Assembly: GCA_963721725.1 (NCBI GenBank) | Contig: CAVRLX010000009.1 | Location: 186,001-250,000, forward strand | Length of the DNA stretch: 64,000 nucleotides | Source of the DNA: RI-153 sp963721725 | Lineage (GTDB): Bacteria > Chloroflexota > Anaerolineae > Caldilineales > Caldilineaceae | Direction: 5' to 3' | The notes under the pieces: generated by a model | Seen by the model: the letters and a program-made list of their open reading frames with translations, nothing else | Told to the model about the DNA's origin: nothing | Databases searched by the model: none | Part shown: in pieces, positions 40,341 through 47,509 of the stretch | Numbering within the stretch: the stretch's first letter is position 1 | How the letters are laid out: every line of letters begins with the position of its first letter | Position numbers and translations under genes: made by a program

Positions 40341-41864
40341 CTACTTTTCCACCGGCCAATTGGGCAAGACCCAGGTGACCTGGGCAGGCGGGGGCGGCGG
40401 CCAGAGTAAATAGACATCCACCCAGCGATGCCATAGGACAAGGTTGCTGTCATCATAGCCTAGGTCGATGCGTTTGGAGATAATCGCCGATCCGGTGTCC
40501 AGGGCATCGCCCATGCCATAGCCAGGGACATAGACCTTCGAGCGTAGCGGAATCATGCGCGGATCCACGGCTACAATGCCAAAGCGCATCCGATCGCCAG
40601 TGCGGGTGCGCCCATAATAGGGGTTGCTTGTGGAGACGCCCGCCGTGCTCGCGCTATAGCTGGATGCGTGCATGCGGATCTTGCGCCAATAGGTGATGGT
40701 CTGGCCGTCGGCGGTGAGAAAGGTCTTGGGCGAAAGCTGCTGACCATAGGCAATCACGCGCTGGGCTGGCTCTTGTGCGAGCCAGCTATCTTGCAGCACG
40801 CGCTCAGTTTTTTGTGCATTTTCATAGTAGACCCGGAACCTGCGCCGGGTGATACCTTCGGCCCCAGGCGCGGCCACGGCTTGTGTATCAATCGCCAGAT
40901 CGGGATCGGCCTGAAAGATCGTCTCAAAGGGCACAATGTCCTCTTCAATTTCGATCTCTTCGTGGATGCGGGTAACGGCGATTTCAATGTTCTCGTAGAG
41001 TTCGCTTTCCAACGGCGGCGTAACCTGATCCAGCCCTGTGACGGCTATTCCCATCTCGGTGAGGGCATCGCCCACACGGTTACTGCGTGTGCGCGTTTTG
41101 ATCAGCCGTCCATCCACGGTTAGCGCAATCGGCGTGCTGCGCTGAATCGTGACATGCAGGCCCGTGCTGACAGGGCTACCCAGCGAAGGCTGCACCCGGT
41201 CGCCCAAATAGAGGACCAACTCGGCCTGGCGCAATGCTTCGCCCACAGTCTGGGCTGTGGTGCGGATCTCAAAAGGCAGGTTGCCATCATCTACGCTAAT
41301 GGGAATAGCCCGATAGATACGAATCTGTAATACCTCGGAGTGGAGATCTTTCCAGGCATAGCCCCGATCATAGGTGATGGGCAACTGGGTCTGGGTGTAG
41401 GGCGGTAAAGCGGCGTCCAGCCCCAGGTGGACGCCGTTGATCACCACTTGATCGTAGTCATCCACGCCCAGGTCAGCATCGGCGAAAAGTTGGCGGGGCG
41501 TGGTGGCCCAGGAGTGTACATCGATCTCGCGGCCATCGGCAAAGATGCGAGATTGGCGGGCGCGCTCTATGCTGATGCTCAGATTGCGCACAAGGGAATG
41601 GGCCGACGCCGGGGAAATTTTGTCCACAGGGTGCAGATCTAGCCCCATGTCGGCCAGCAGCAGATCCACCGTAGCACGATGGGTAAAGACGGTCTCGCGC
41701 ACTCCATCCACCGTCACAATCACAGGCACGGCAGTTAAGCTCCACACCGACCAGAACACAAAGATCGCCGTGGCCGCCAGCGCCATGCTGCGAAAGCGCC
41801 CCAGCGCCAGCCAGACAAGCCGTGCCCGTTCGATTCCTTCTACCGGTGTGCTGATTGAAGACAT
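40341..41864 (-). CDS. YabE/Rpf-like cell-wall protein: three DUF348, G5 and 3D domains
   Basis: The start at 41864 gives 507 residues; ATG codons slightly upstream are possible. An N-terminal membrane anchor (MALAATAIFVFWSVWSL) is followed by three DUF348 ubiquitin-like units (VTVDGVRETVFTHRATV; the second near SVDDGNLPFEIRTTA; the third IALTVDGRLIKTRTRS), a G5 domain (about 300-370) and a C-terminal 3D domain. The 3D domain is GIVAVDPRMIPLRSKVYVPG with ALDTGSAI and RIDLGYDD, where the conserved aspartates are visible. Members act on peptidoglycan as lytic transglycosylase-type enzymes in wall remodelling or resuscitation. Confidence 0.85.
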   Translation of the reverse strand: MSSISTPVEGIERARLVWLALGRFRSMALAATAIFVFWSVWSLTAVPVIVTVDGVRETVFTHRATVDLLLADMGLDLHPVDKISPASAHSLVRNLSISIERARQSRIFADGREIDVHSWATTPRQLFADADLGVDDYDQVVINGVHLGLDAALPPYTQTQLPITYDRGYAWKDLHSEVLQIRIYRAIPISVDDGNLPFEIRTTAQTVGEALRQAELVLYLGDRVQPSLGSPVSTGLHVTIQRSTPIALTVDGRLIKTRTRSNRVGDALTEMGIAVTGLDQVTPPLESELYENIEIAVTRIHEEIEIEEDIVPFETIFQADPDLAIDTQAVAAPGAEGITRRRFRVYYENAQKTERVLQDSWLAQEPAQRVIAYGQQLSPKTFLTADGQTITYWRKIRMHASSYSASTAGVSTSNPYYGRTRTGDRMRFGIVAVDPRMIPLRSKVYVPGYGMGDALDTGSAIISKRIDLGYDDSNLVLWHRWVDVYLLWPPPPPAQVTWVLPNWPVEK

Positions 41865-41929
41865 AGCGCCTATTGTACCCATAGCCGGGTGCTTTGCCAA
41901 AAGCGCACAAAGGCCCCGGTCCCCGTTGG

Positions 41930-42982
41930 CTATTCGATGGCTTCTTCGATTTTCTCGCTGGCTTCTTCTTGATCAGCTTGATCCGCCTCTTCGCCGTGCT
42001 GTTCGACACTGGCCTCCGGCTCATAGCTCAGGGTAATGAACATAGGGAAGTGATCCGAGCCAAAGGCGGGCAAGCGCTGAAAATTCACCAGCCGAAAGTG
42101 ATTCGAATGGAAATAGTGATCCAGCGGGAAACGAATCAGTGGGTAGCGGGCATGGAAGGAGTTGTAGAACCCGCGCCCAACGCGCGGATCCAACATGCCG
42201 CTGATGCGTTGAAAGAGGTGGCTGGTGTGCGACCAGGCTACATCGTTAAAATCGCCCATGACGATGGCGTGTTCGTCGTATTGGCGGATGGCGCGCCCCA
42301 CCACCAACAGTTCGGCATCTCGCTCAGTGGATCGTTCTTGGCTGCCCGGCAACGGCGGGCGCGGGTGCAGGCAATGTAAACAGATTTTCTGGCCCGACTG
42401 TAGCTTCACCGTGGTGTGAATCGAGGGGATGTCGTCTTCGATGAGGAATTTCAGGAGCGGGTCGATAAGTTCCAGCCGGGAATAGAGGATCATGCCGTAG
42501 TAGTTCTCTTGCGGCTGTTTGATTTTATAGGGGTAGCGCTCGTCAAACTCGGCCAGTTCGGCCAGCCACCAGGCGTCGGTCTCCAGGGCGAGGAAGATGT
42601 CCGGATCGGCTTGGTGCACGATTTCTTTGATACGCGCCGAGGTGCGGTTGGTCATCTCTACATTGGCAAAGAGCAACTTGAGGGTTGTCTCTGGGCGCGG
42701 ATCTTCGCTGCGCTGGACGATGGGTTTTGCCAGCCGTGTATAGGGGAAGATGCGCACCGATTGGTAGATCATAGCCGCCGCCATTGCCCCCACAAAGGCG
42801 ATATTCCAGCCCTCCAAGCTGGGGCGGAGGCCACCATAGGCTGCCAAAATCAGCGCCATCATGACCAGAATTTGCAGGCGCGGAAAGTCAAAGGTGCGAA
42901 TCCACCAAGCTTCGTGTTTGAGCAAAGAGAGCAGCGTGGCGGCAATGGTGATGATGCCGAGGGCAATTAAGAAAATATGCAT
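41930..42982 (-). CDS. Membrane-anchored endonuclease/exonuclease/phosphatase-family protein
   Basis: It has 350 residues. Three N-terminal membrane helices (to about residue 80) precede an EEP domain. Its motifs are LLFANVEMTN (start of fold), ALETD (metal Glu), HPRPPLP, MGDFNDVAWS (catalytic Asp-Asn) and GSDHFPM (terminal Asp-His). A charged Glu/Ala-rich tail ends the protein. This is the YafD/vancomycin-resistance-associated EEP architecture. The substrate is probably a phosphodiester outside the membrane. It precedes the G5/3D gene on the same strand with about 65 bp between. Confidence 0.85.
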   Translation of the reverse strand: MHIFLIALGIITIAATLLSLLKHEAWWIRTFDFPRLQILVMMALILAAYGGLRPSLEGWNIAFVGAMAAAMIYQSVRIFPYTRLAKPIVQRSEDPRPETTLKLLFANVEMTNRTSARIKEIVHQADPDIFLALETDAWWLAELAEFDERYPYKIKQPQENYYGMILYSRLELIDPLLKFLIEDDIPSIHTTVKLQSGQKICLHCLHPRPPLPGSQERSTERDAELLVVGRAIRQYDEHAIVMGDFNDVAWSHTSHLFQRISGMLDPRVGRGFYNSFHARYPLIRFPLDHYFHSNHFRLVNFQRLPAFGSDHFPMFITLSYEPEASVEQHGEEADQADQEEASEKIEEAIE

Positions 42983-43064
42983 AGATCCTCCAGGAGAAAG
43001 GCGACTGATGTTGGGTATCTTCCGTCAAGATTGGAAATCTGGCAAGATCGGATTTTTATAGTTG

Positions 43065-43093
43065 TTTACTTTGGTTCATAATTACGCTATGAT
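43065..43093 (+). promoter_or_regulatory. Candidate promoter for effector gene 1
   Basis: tttact and tatgat are separated by 17 bases in an AT-rich stretch about 145 bp before the first effector start. The match to the housekeeping -10 is good and to the -35 only fair. Confidence 0.35.
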
Positions 43094-43235
43094 GACTGCT
43101 ATTTAATTGGATTGGTCTTCCTATCTGTGTGGAAATGCGCCCCGCCCCCTGTAATGATTCGGTCACGTTCTATCGATAAACTATAGAAGTCAATCGATAC
43201 CTTAGTCCTTTTTAATGCATTCGAGGTTTCGCCTT

Positions 43236-44648
43236 ATGACACGTTCTCTCAATCAACAGCGCTCTCTCTCGGATAAAAAAGCGGCGTCCACACCCAAAGG
43301 CGGAAAAGGCAATGTCGCCGCTTCGCCCCAGCAGGTAATCCAGCGCGCCCAAGCCATGCCTCACACGCTCTCCGCCGCAGACGTGAAGGTGCTTCAGCGC
43401 AGCGTGGGCAACCGCGAGACGACACGGCTGTTGCAGCCGATTCTTCAGGCCAAGCTTCAACTTGGCCCCGCCGGGGATAAGTACGAGCAGGAGGCGGACC
43501 GTGTGGCCGATCAGGTGGTGCGCGCTTCGCGCCTATCCACGCCGCCGGTGCAGCGCGAGAGCGCAACCGAGGAAGAACTCCAGATGAAGCCGCTGGCTGC
43601 ACCGCAGGTGACGCCGCTCCAGCGCAAGACTTTTCAAAAACGAACAGTGCAGCCAAAAGAGACATACGCCCCCGAAAGCGGCGCAGTGGAGACCAGCCTT
43701 TCTGCCGGGTCGATGACCAGCCAGCCCAAAGTGGGCAGTTTGTCCAAGCATACTCTTCAACGTACGGCATTCAATAACCAGGCAAATGCGTATTATAGTC
43801 AGGTTTTGGCAGGACAAAAGATCACCGAAAATAATTCAGTCTTTACGGCAACCGCTTTTGATACTAGAGGCGGCGGGCATTCTTCTGTTTATATTGAGTC
43901 TCTCTCCAGCGAAGGTGAGCGTCAGCCTCAGGATATGAAAATTCATCTTACGTATGATAAGACATCAGAGACGACTCATATTAACCTCCAGCCTGGTTTT
44001 ACACCACGCAAGGAGCCAAAAAGGCGAAGTTGGGTAAAGAGTTCGGCGGATGCGGAGAGAGCGATTGCGAGAGCGGAAGAGATAGCCAGCGAGCCTCAGA
44101 AAAAGAAGAAGTATCGCTTTTTGGGGGGTAGCCTGACCAAAGGCGGTATGAATTGTGCCAAATTTGCTGAACGAATTTTGAAAGCAGGCGGGATCAAAGC
44201 GTCGTCAGGATTAATATTCAAGACGCCTTCACAACTCGCGACGGGCAAGAACGAGGGGCATGAGAATACTCTAGAGCAGGATACTGAAAATTATCGGAAC
44301 ACAAGAAAAGAAGAGCTGGAGAGATTAAGAAATATTTACAAGATACCGCAGACGTATGGAATCAAGCAGCAGCCACAAGTTGAGAAGGTCAAGACCAATC
44401 AAGAAGAAACAGAGTGGCTGTCCAATACGATTGGCAAAGATTTCGACTTGGCAAAAGATCTGCCTGCAACTTGGAGTAACAGAGAAGGCAGACGCCAGCA
44501 AGAGACTCTGACTCTACCCGCAAATTCAAGCATTTTTGTCATGGAAGAAGGCTTAAAGACAGGGGAAGTGGTGATCGAATGTATGCAGCCGAGAGGGTAC
44601 TTTATCGTTAACTTGTCTTTACTTTTTGATGCTGCTCCTAAAAATTAA
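43236..44648 (+). CDS. eCIS-type modular effector with putative permuted papain-like (NlpC/P60-like) C-terminal domain
   Basis: It has 470 residues. The start at 43236 is preceded by GAGG and aligns residue-for-residue with the start of the effector at 45021. Residues 34-110 (VIQRAQAMPHTLS through the VGNRETTRLL and QLGPAGDKYEQEADRVADQV segments) differ at only three positions from that protein. This is the leader seen on DUF4157 proteins associated with extracellular contractile injection systems. The DUF4157 zincin itself is absent. The C-terminal part has RGGGHSSVYIES (His 215), then GGMNCAKFAERILKAGG (Cys 307). The His-before-Cys order fits circularly permuted NlpC/P60 hydrolases. The C-terminal half is visibly more AT-rich than the leader. 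Activity is inferred only. Confidence 0.65.
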   Translation: MTRSLNQQRSLSDKKAASTPKGGKGNVAASPQQVIQRAQAMPHTLSAADVKVLQRSVGNRETTRLLQPILQAKLQLGPAGDKYEQEADRVADQVVRASRLSTPPVQRESATEEELQMKPLAAPQVTPLQRKTFQKRTVQPKETYAPESGAVETSLSAGSMTSQPKVGSLSKHTLQRTAFNNQANAYYSQVLAGQKITENNSVFTATAFDTRGGGHSSVYIESLSSEGERQPQDMKIHLTYDKTSETTHINLQPGFTPRKEPKRRSWVKSSADAERAIARAEEIASEPQKKKKYRFLGGSLTKGGMNCAKFAERILKAGGIKASSGLIFKTPSQLATGKNEGHENTLEQDTENYRNTRKEELERLRNIYKIPQTYGIKQQPQVEKVKTNQEETEWLSNTIGKDFDLAKDLPATWSNREGRRQQETLTLPANSSIFVMEEGLKTGEVVIECMQPRGYFIVNLSLLFDAAPKN

Positions 44649-44770
44649 TAGCCGGGAAGTGATCCCCAGCGGTAGAGCGGATGACAGTCCGCTCTACCGA
44701 TCCCCGCCGCCTGCCCCACCACGACCAGCATCTCCAGCAGATTGATAATGATTTCTCTGGGAACAGTCAT
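44645..44770 (-). pseudogene. Relic of a DNA methyltransferase C-terminus
   Basis: This is a 41-codon frame on the minus strand, convergent with the effector stop. It reads REIIINLLEMLVVVGQAAG, resembling DRITELLEMLVLLGQAGE at the end of the methyltransferase gene (47510-50963). The DNA also matches (ctgccccaccacgaccagc versus ttgccccaacagaaccaac). It is probably a leftover from a rearranged or lost methyltransferase copy. Confidence 0.5.
44670..44699 (+). terminator. Hairpin after effector gene 1
   Basis: The 11-bp arms cggtagagcgg and ccgctctaccg flank an 8-base loop. No T-run follows, so Rho-independent termination is uncertain. Confidence 0.45.
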
Positions 44771-44874
44771 CTGCCAGCCCCATCTCCATCCTCTCGTGGC
44801 AGGTGAAGAGTCCATATCTACGTATCCGGTGGTGGGTAATTATCGCCTGTGTGCAAACTGCGCTTGTATCGTGT

Positions 44875-44904
44875 TTGTAGGATAAATGATGGGTCGCCTA
44901 TACT
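44875..44904 (+). promoter_or_regulatory. Candidate promoter for effector gene 2
   Basis: ttgtag and tatact are spaced by 18 bases, about 115 bp before the start codon. Only the -10 is a strong match. Confidence 0.3.
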
Positions 44905-45020
44905 GATGCTTCTTGTGTGATTTCGTAGAAACATAGCACACGCGCTCGCGTTCTGCTGGGTTGATTGGACGACTAAGGAGCATACGCTTGCTCCCCTGAA
45001 TCTACCTGGAGGTTTCGATT

Positions 45021-47126
45021 ATGCCCCGCTCTCAAAATCAGCATCACCTCGATAAGCCGTCTGTGCCCGCATCCCAAACGAGAAGAGGGCACGCCACCTC
45101 GGCCCCTTCCGTTCAGCGTGTGATCCAGCGCGCCCAGGCTATGCCTCACACGCTCTCCGGCGCGGACGTGAAGGTGCTTCAGCGCAGCGTGGGCAACCGC
45201 GAGACGACACGGCTGTTGCAGCCGGTGCTTCAGGCCAAGCTTCAACTTGGCCCCGCCGGGGATCAGTACGAACAGGAGGCGGACCGTGTGGCCGATCAGG
45301 TGGTGCGGGCCTCGCGTTTGTCCACGCCGCCTGTGCAGCGAGAGAGTGCCGATGAAGAAGCGCTCCAAATGCAACCGCTGGCGACGCCACTGGCCGCCAG
45401 GGTGACGCCGCTCCAGCGCACGACTTTCCAGAGGTCAGCCGTGCAGCGCGCCGTGAATCACGGTCTCGAAGGCGGCGAGGTGGACGCGAGCGTGGCACAG
45501 CAGATTGGGCGGGCGCGTGGCGGCGGTCAAGCGTTGGATGATGGCGTGCGCCGGCAGATGGAACAGGGCTTTGGTGCGGATTTCAGCGGCGTGCGTGTGC
45601 ACACCGGCGGGCAGGCGGACACGCTCAACCGCAGCCTCAACGCCAAAGCGTTTACGGCGGGCAACGACATTTTCTTTGGCAAGGGGCAATACAACCCCGG
45701 CAGCAGCGGCGGTCAGAAGCTGATCGCCCACGAGTTGACGCATACCGTGCAGCAGGGGGCGGCGGGCGTGCAGCGGGATGTGATCCAGCGTGATATTGGC
45801 TTTGAGTTCGAGACACAACAGATGTACACAAGGAAGACCAACCAGGGTCCTCTACCAAATACGGGGTTTCCAGATCAGCCAGCAGGCAGTAACGCCTATA
45901 ATGGACCGACAGCTACACGTGTACCCAAGGGGGCTGCGCTGCTCGCCAAAGCCGATATCGAAGTGCAGGCAGACGATGCCAACATGACGGGTACTTCTGA
46001 TGTGGAAGTGGTGACCACCCATTTTCCACTAGATGCGAATGGTCGTACTCGGTTGGATCAAGCAATGACTGATCTCGATACACTCATTGCTGCCTACATA
46101 CCTTTGGGTAATCAGGCAGGGCAGTACGTCCCAGCACGGGCACTAAATGGCGCTGGGGGATTTGCCGCCAGCATGGATGATGGTATGTTTCTAGGCTCGT
46201 TTGCGGCTGCACAGACAGCAGGTCAGGTTACGATGGGCATTCGGGCCAGGGACATTGGTGATATTGTGCGTGATCTGCACGGCGACCGAAGTGAAACAGG
46301 GGGGGAGAAGACACTGCGCGATCCGGGAAGGTTACGCATGCGCTCATCGGGGGCGACAGCCACCGAACCCACTGCATTGGCAGTCGGTACTGAGTCAAAC
46401 ACGCTGGTTGATGGTCATACTCTGGCCCAGCAGACACTTCGCCAGTATATGAATTTAGTTCCCGCAGCCCCAGGCGGCCCTGCACTTGAAGGATTGCTCA
46501 CGGTGATTTTTACATACTGCGAAAGTATGCAACGCAAGCGATCATTTTTGAAAAATCACACCCCATTTATGGCCAAGACAAACCTGGCGACTATCTTCAC
46601 AACGCTGCCTGACGACGTTCAGACCTACTACTCTCGCAAGTATAAGGGCAAAACCAATTTTGAACGTCTGGTTGAAATAGCACCAAACTACGCGGCCAAA
46701 ATGAGTCGTCCACTATTTGACCTTGCACTTGACAAAAAAGCTACTATTGCAGAGGGCGATGGTACAACGGGGAAGCAGTGGTTCGAGAAATTAACCCTGA
46801 AAAGCTGGTTGCGGGGGATCGTTTTGCGAGACCGCGGCCTATTTGAAGCGATTCAGCAAAAACCCAAAAAACTACCGGGTAAGGATAAGCTAACCAACAA
46901 GGCATTTCCTGGCAAACCCAAAAATCAGGAAATTGAGGGGTATGGCGCGCTTGGTGATCGGATGGATACAGATGTGAATACCCCAGAAAGCTTGCCCGTG
47001 TTCGAACTTCGTTCGGCAAACAAAATGATCACCTACGCTCAGGCGCATCAATGGGCACTTGATTTCTTTGACTATGTGCAATCCCTGAACGATAGCCCCG
47101 AGGGGGGCCAGACGCTCATGACATAA
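45021..47126 (+). CDS. DUF4157-containing eCIS-type effector with unidentified C-terminal domain
   Basis: It has 701 residues, with a TGGAGG site before the start. The leader at residues 34-110 is nearly identical to that of the upstream gene. The DUF4157 domain spans about 170-247 (LDDGVRRQMEQGFGADFSGV, then VHTG, NDIFFGKGQY and KLIAHELTHTVQQ). HELTH at 237-241 is the zincin site. The remaining 450 residues are a separate module beginning RDIGFEFETQQ, with TSDVEVVTTHFPLD later and VFELRSANKM near the end. Spaced acidic G-E-x-E and E-V-V-T motifs of this kind occur in amidoligase/glutamine-synthetase-like folds, but I cannot confirm this. DUF4157 proteins are typical cargo or processing partners of contractile injection systems. 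No structural genes are in this window. Confidence 0.75.
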   Translation: MPRSQNQHHLDKPSVPASQTRRGHATSAPSVQRVIQRAQAMPHTLSGADVKVLQRSVGNRETTRLLQPVLQAKLQLGPAGDQYEQEADRVADQVVRASRLSTPPVQRESADEEALQMQPLATPLAARVTPLQRTTFQRSAVQRAVNHGLEGGEVDASVAQQIGRARGGGQALDDGVRRQMEQGFGADFSGVRVHTGGQADTLNRSLNAKAFTAGNDIFFGKGQYNPGSSGGQKLIAHELTHTVQQGAAGVQRDVIQRDIGFEFETQQMYTRKTNQGPLPNTGFPDQPAGSNAYNGPTATRVPKGAALLAKADIEVQADDANMTGTSDVEVVTTHFPLDANGRTRLDQAMTDLDTLIAAYIPLGNQAGQYVPARALNGAGGFAASMDDGMFLGSFAAAQTAGQVTMGIRARDIGDIVRDLHGDRSETGGEKTLRDPGRLRMRSSGATATEPTALAVGTESNTLVDGHTLAQQTLRQYMNLVPAAPGGPALEGLLTVIFTYCESMQRKRSFLKNHTPFMAKTNLATIFTTLPDDVQTYYSRKYKGKTNFERLVEIAPNYAAKMSRPLFDLALDKKATIAEGDGTTGKQWFEKLTLKSWLRGIVLRDRGLFEAIQQKPKKLPGKDKLTNKAFPGKPKNQEIEGYGALGDRMDTDVNTPESLPVFELRSANKMITYAQAHQWALDFFDYVQSLNDSPEGGQTLMT

Positions 47127-47200
47127 AAGAAGGGAAGGGCGAACGTGGGCGCAGAAGAAGTGGTGATGCGCTCTTCGCTGCCGTCGTGTTTGTGGTGGAA

Positions 47201-47263
47201 CATTCCGGGAAAGGGCCAGAGGGTGATCCGGACAACGCCAAAGAGTGGCCCTTTCTCGGAATG
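47201..47263. repeat. 63-bp palindromic element, copy 2
   Basis: It starts cattccgggaaagggcca and ends tggccctttctcggaatg. It has the same length and arms as the copy at 2312-2374; the centres differ. The two copies lie beside the two restriction-modification loci of this window. Confidence 0.7.
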
Positions 47264-47420
47264 TGGCGTCGCAACCGGGCTTTTCAAAAAGCTTCTCAAT
47301 CGACAATTTCGCTCCTCTAACACACAGATTCATGCGTGGGCAATCAGGGCCGATTGACAAATCGGCTCTCGTCCTCCCGCCTGCCCCAGAAACCGGGGGA
47401 TGAAGTCCCCCGGCGACGAG

Positions 47421-47507
47421 CAGCGCCCCGTGAACGGGGCTGCGGGCAACCCATCAAAAGCCCCGTTCACGGGGCGCTGTGCATTGCACGGGGATTGATC
47501 CCCGTGC
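47421..47507. terminator. Double GC hairpin downstream of the methyltransferase gene
   Basis: The first stem is cagcgccccgtgaacggggc with its complement (47421-47479). The second is gcacgggga/tccccgtgc (47486-47507). It is placed where a terminator of the minus-strand gene would be, though no T-run is obvious. Confidence 0.5.
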
Positions 47508-47509
47508 CC

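Larger units (their letters stand above)
44649..45020. other. 372-bp gap between the two effector genes
   Basis: It contains a hairpin at 44670-44699, the methyltransferase-like relic on the minus strand, and then AT-richer DNA with a candidate promoter (44875-44904) and the CTGGAGG site of the next gene. No further gene is seen. Confidence 0.5.
47127..47509. other. Intergenic region after the effector pair, rich in palindromes
   Basis: No gene is seen. It holds the second 63-bp palindrome (47201-47263) and a GC-rich double hairpin (47421-47507). It separates the effector pair from the convergent methyltransferase gene. Confidence 0.55.

Noticed and set aside
43236..47126. A complete contractile injection system or prophage
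   Set aside because: Only two effector-type genes are present. No sheath, tube, baseplate, spike, AAA ATPase, terminase, capsid or integrase genes are visible in the window.
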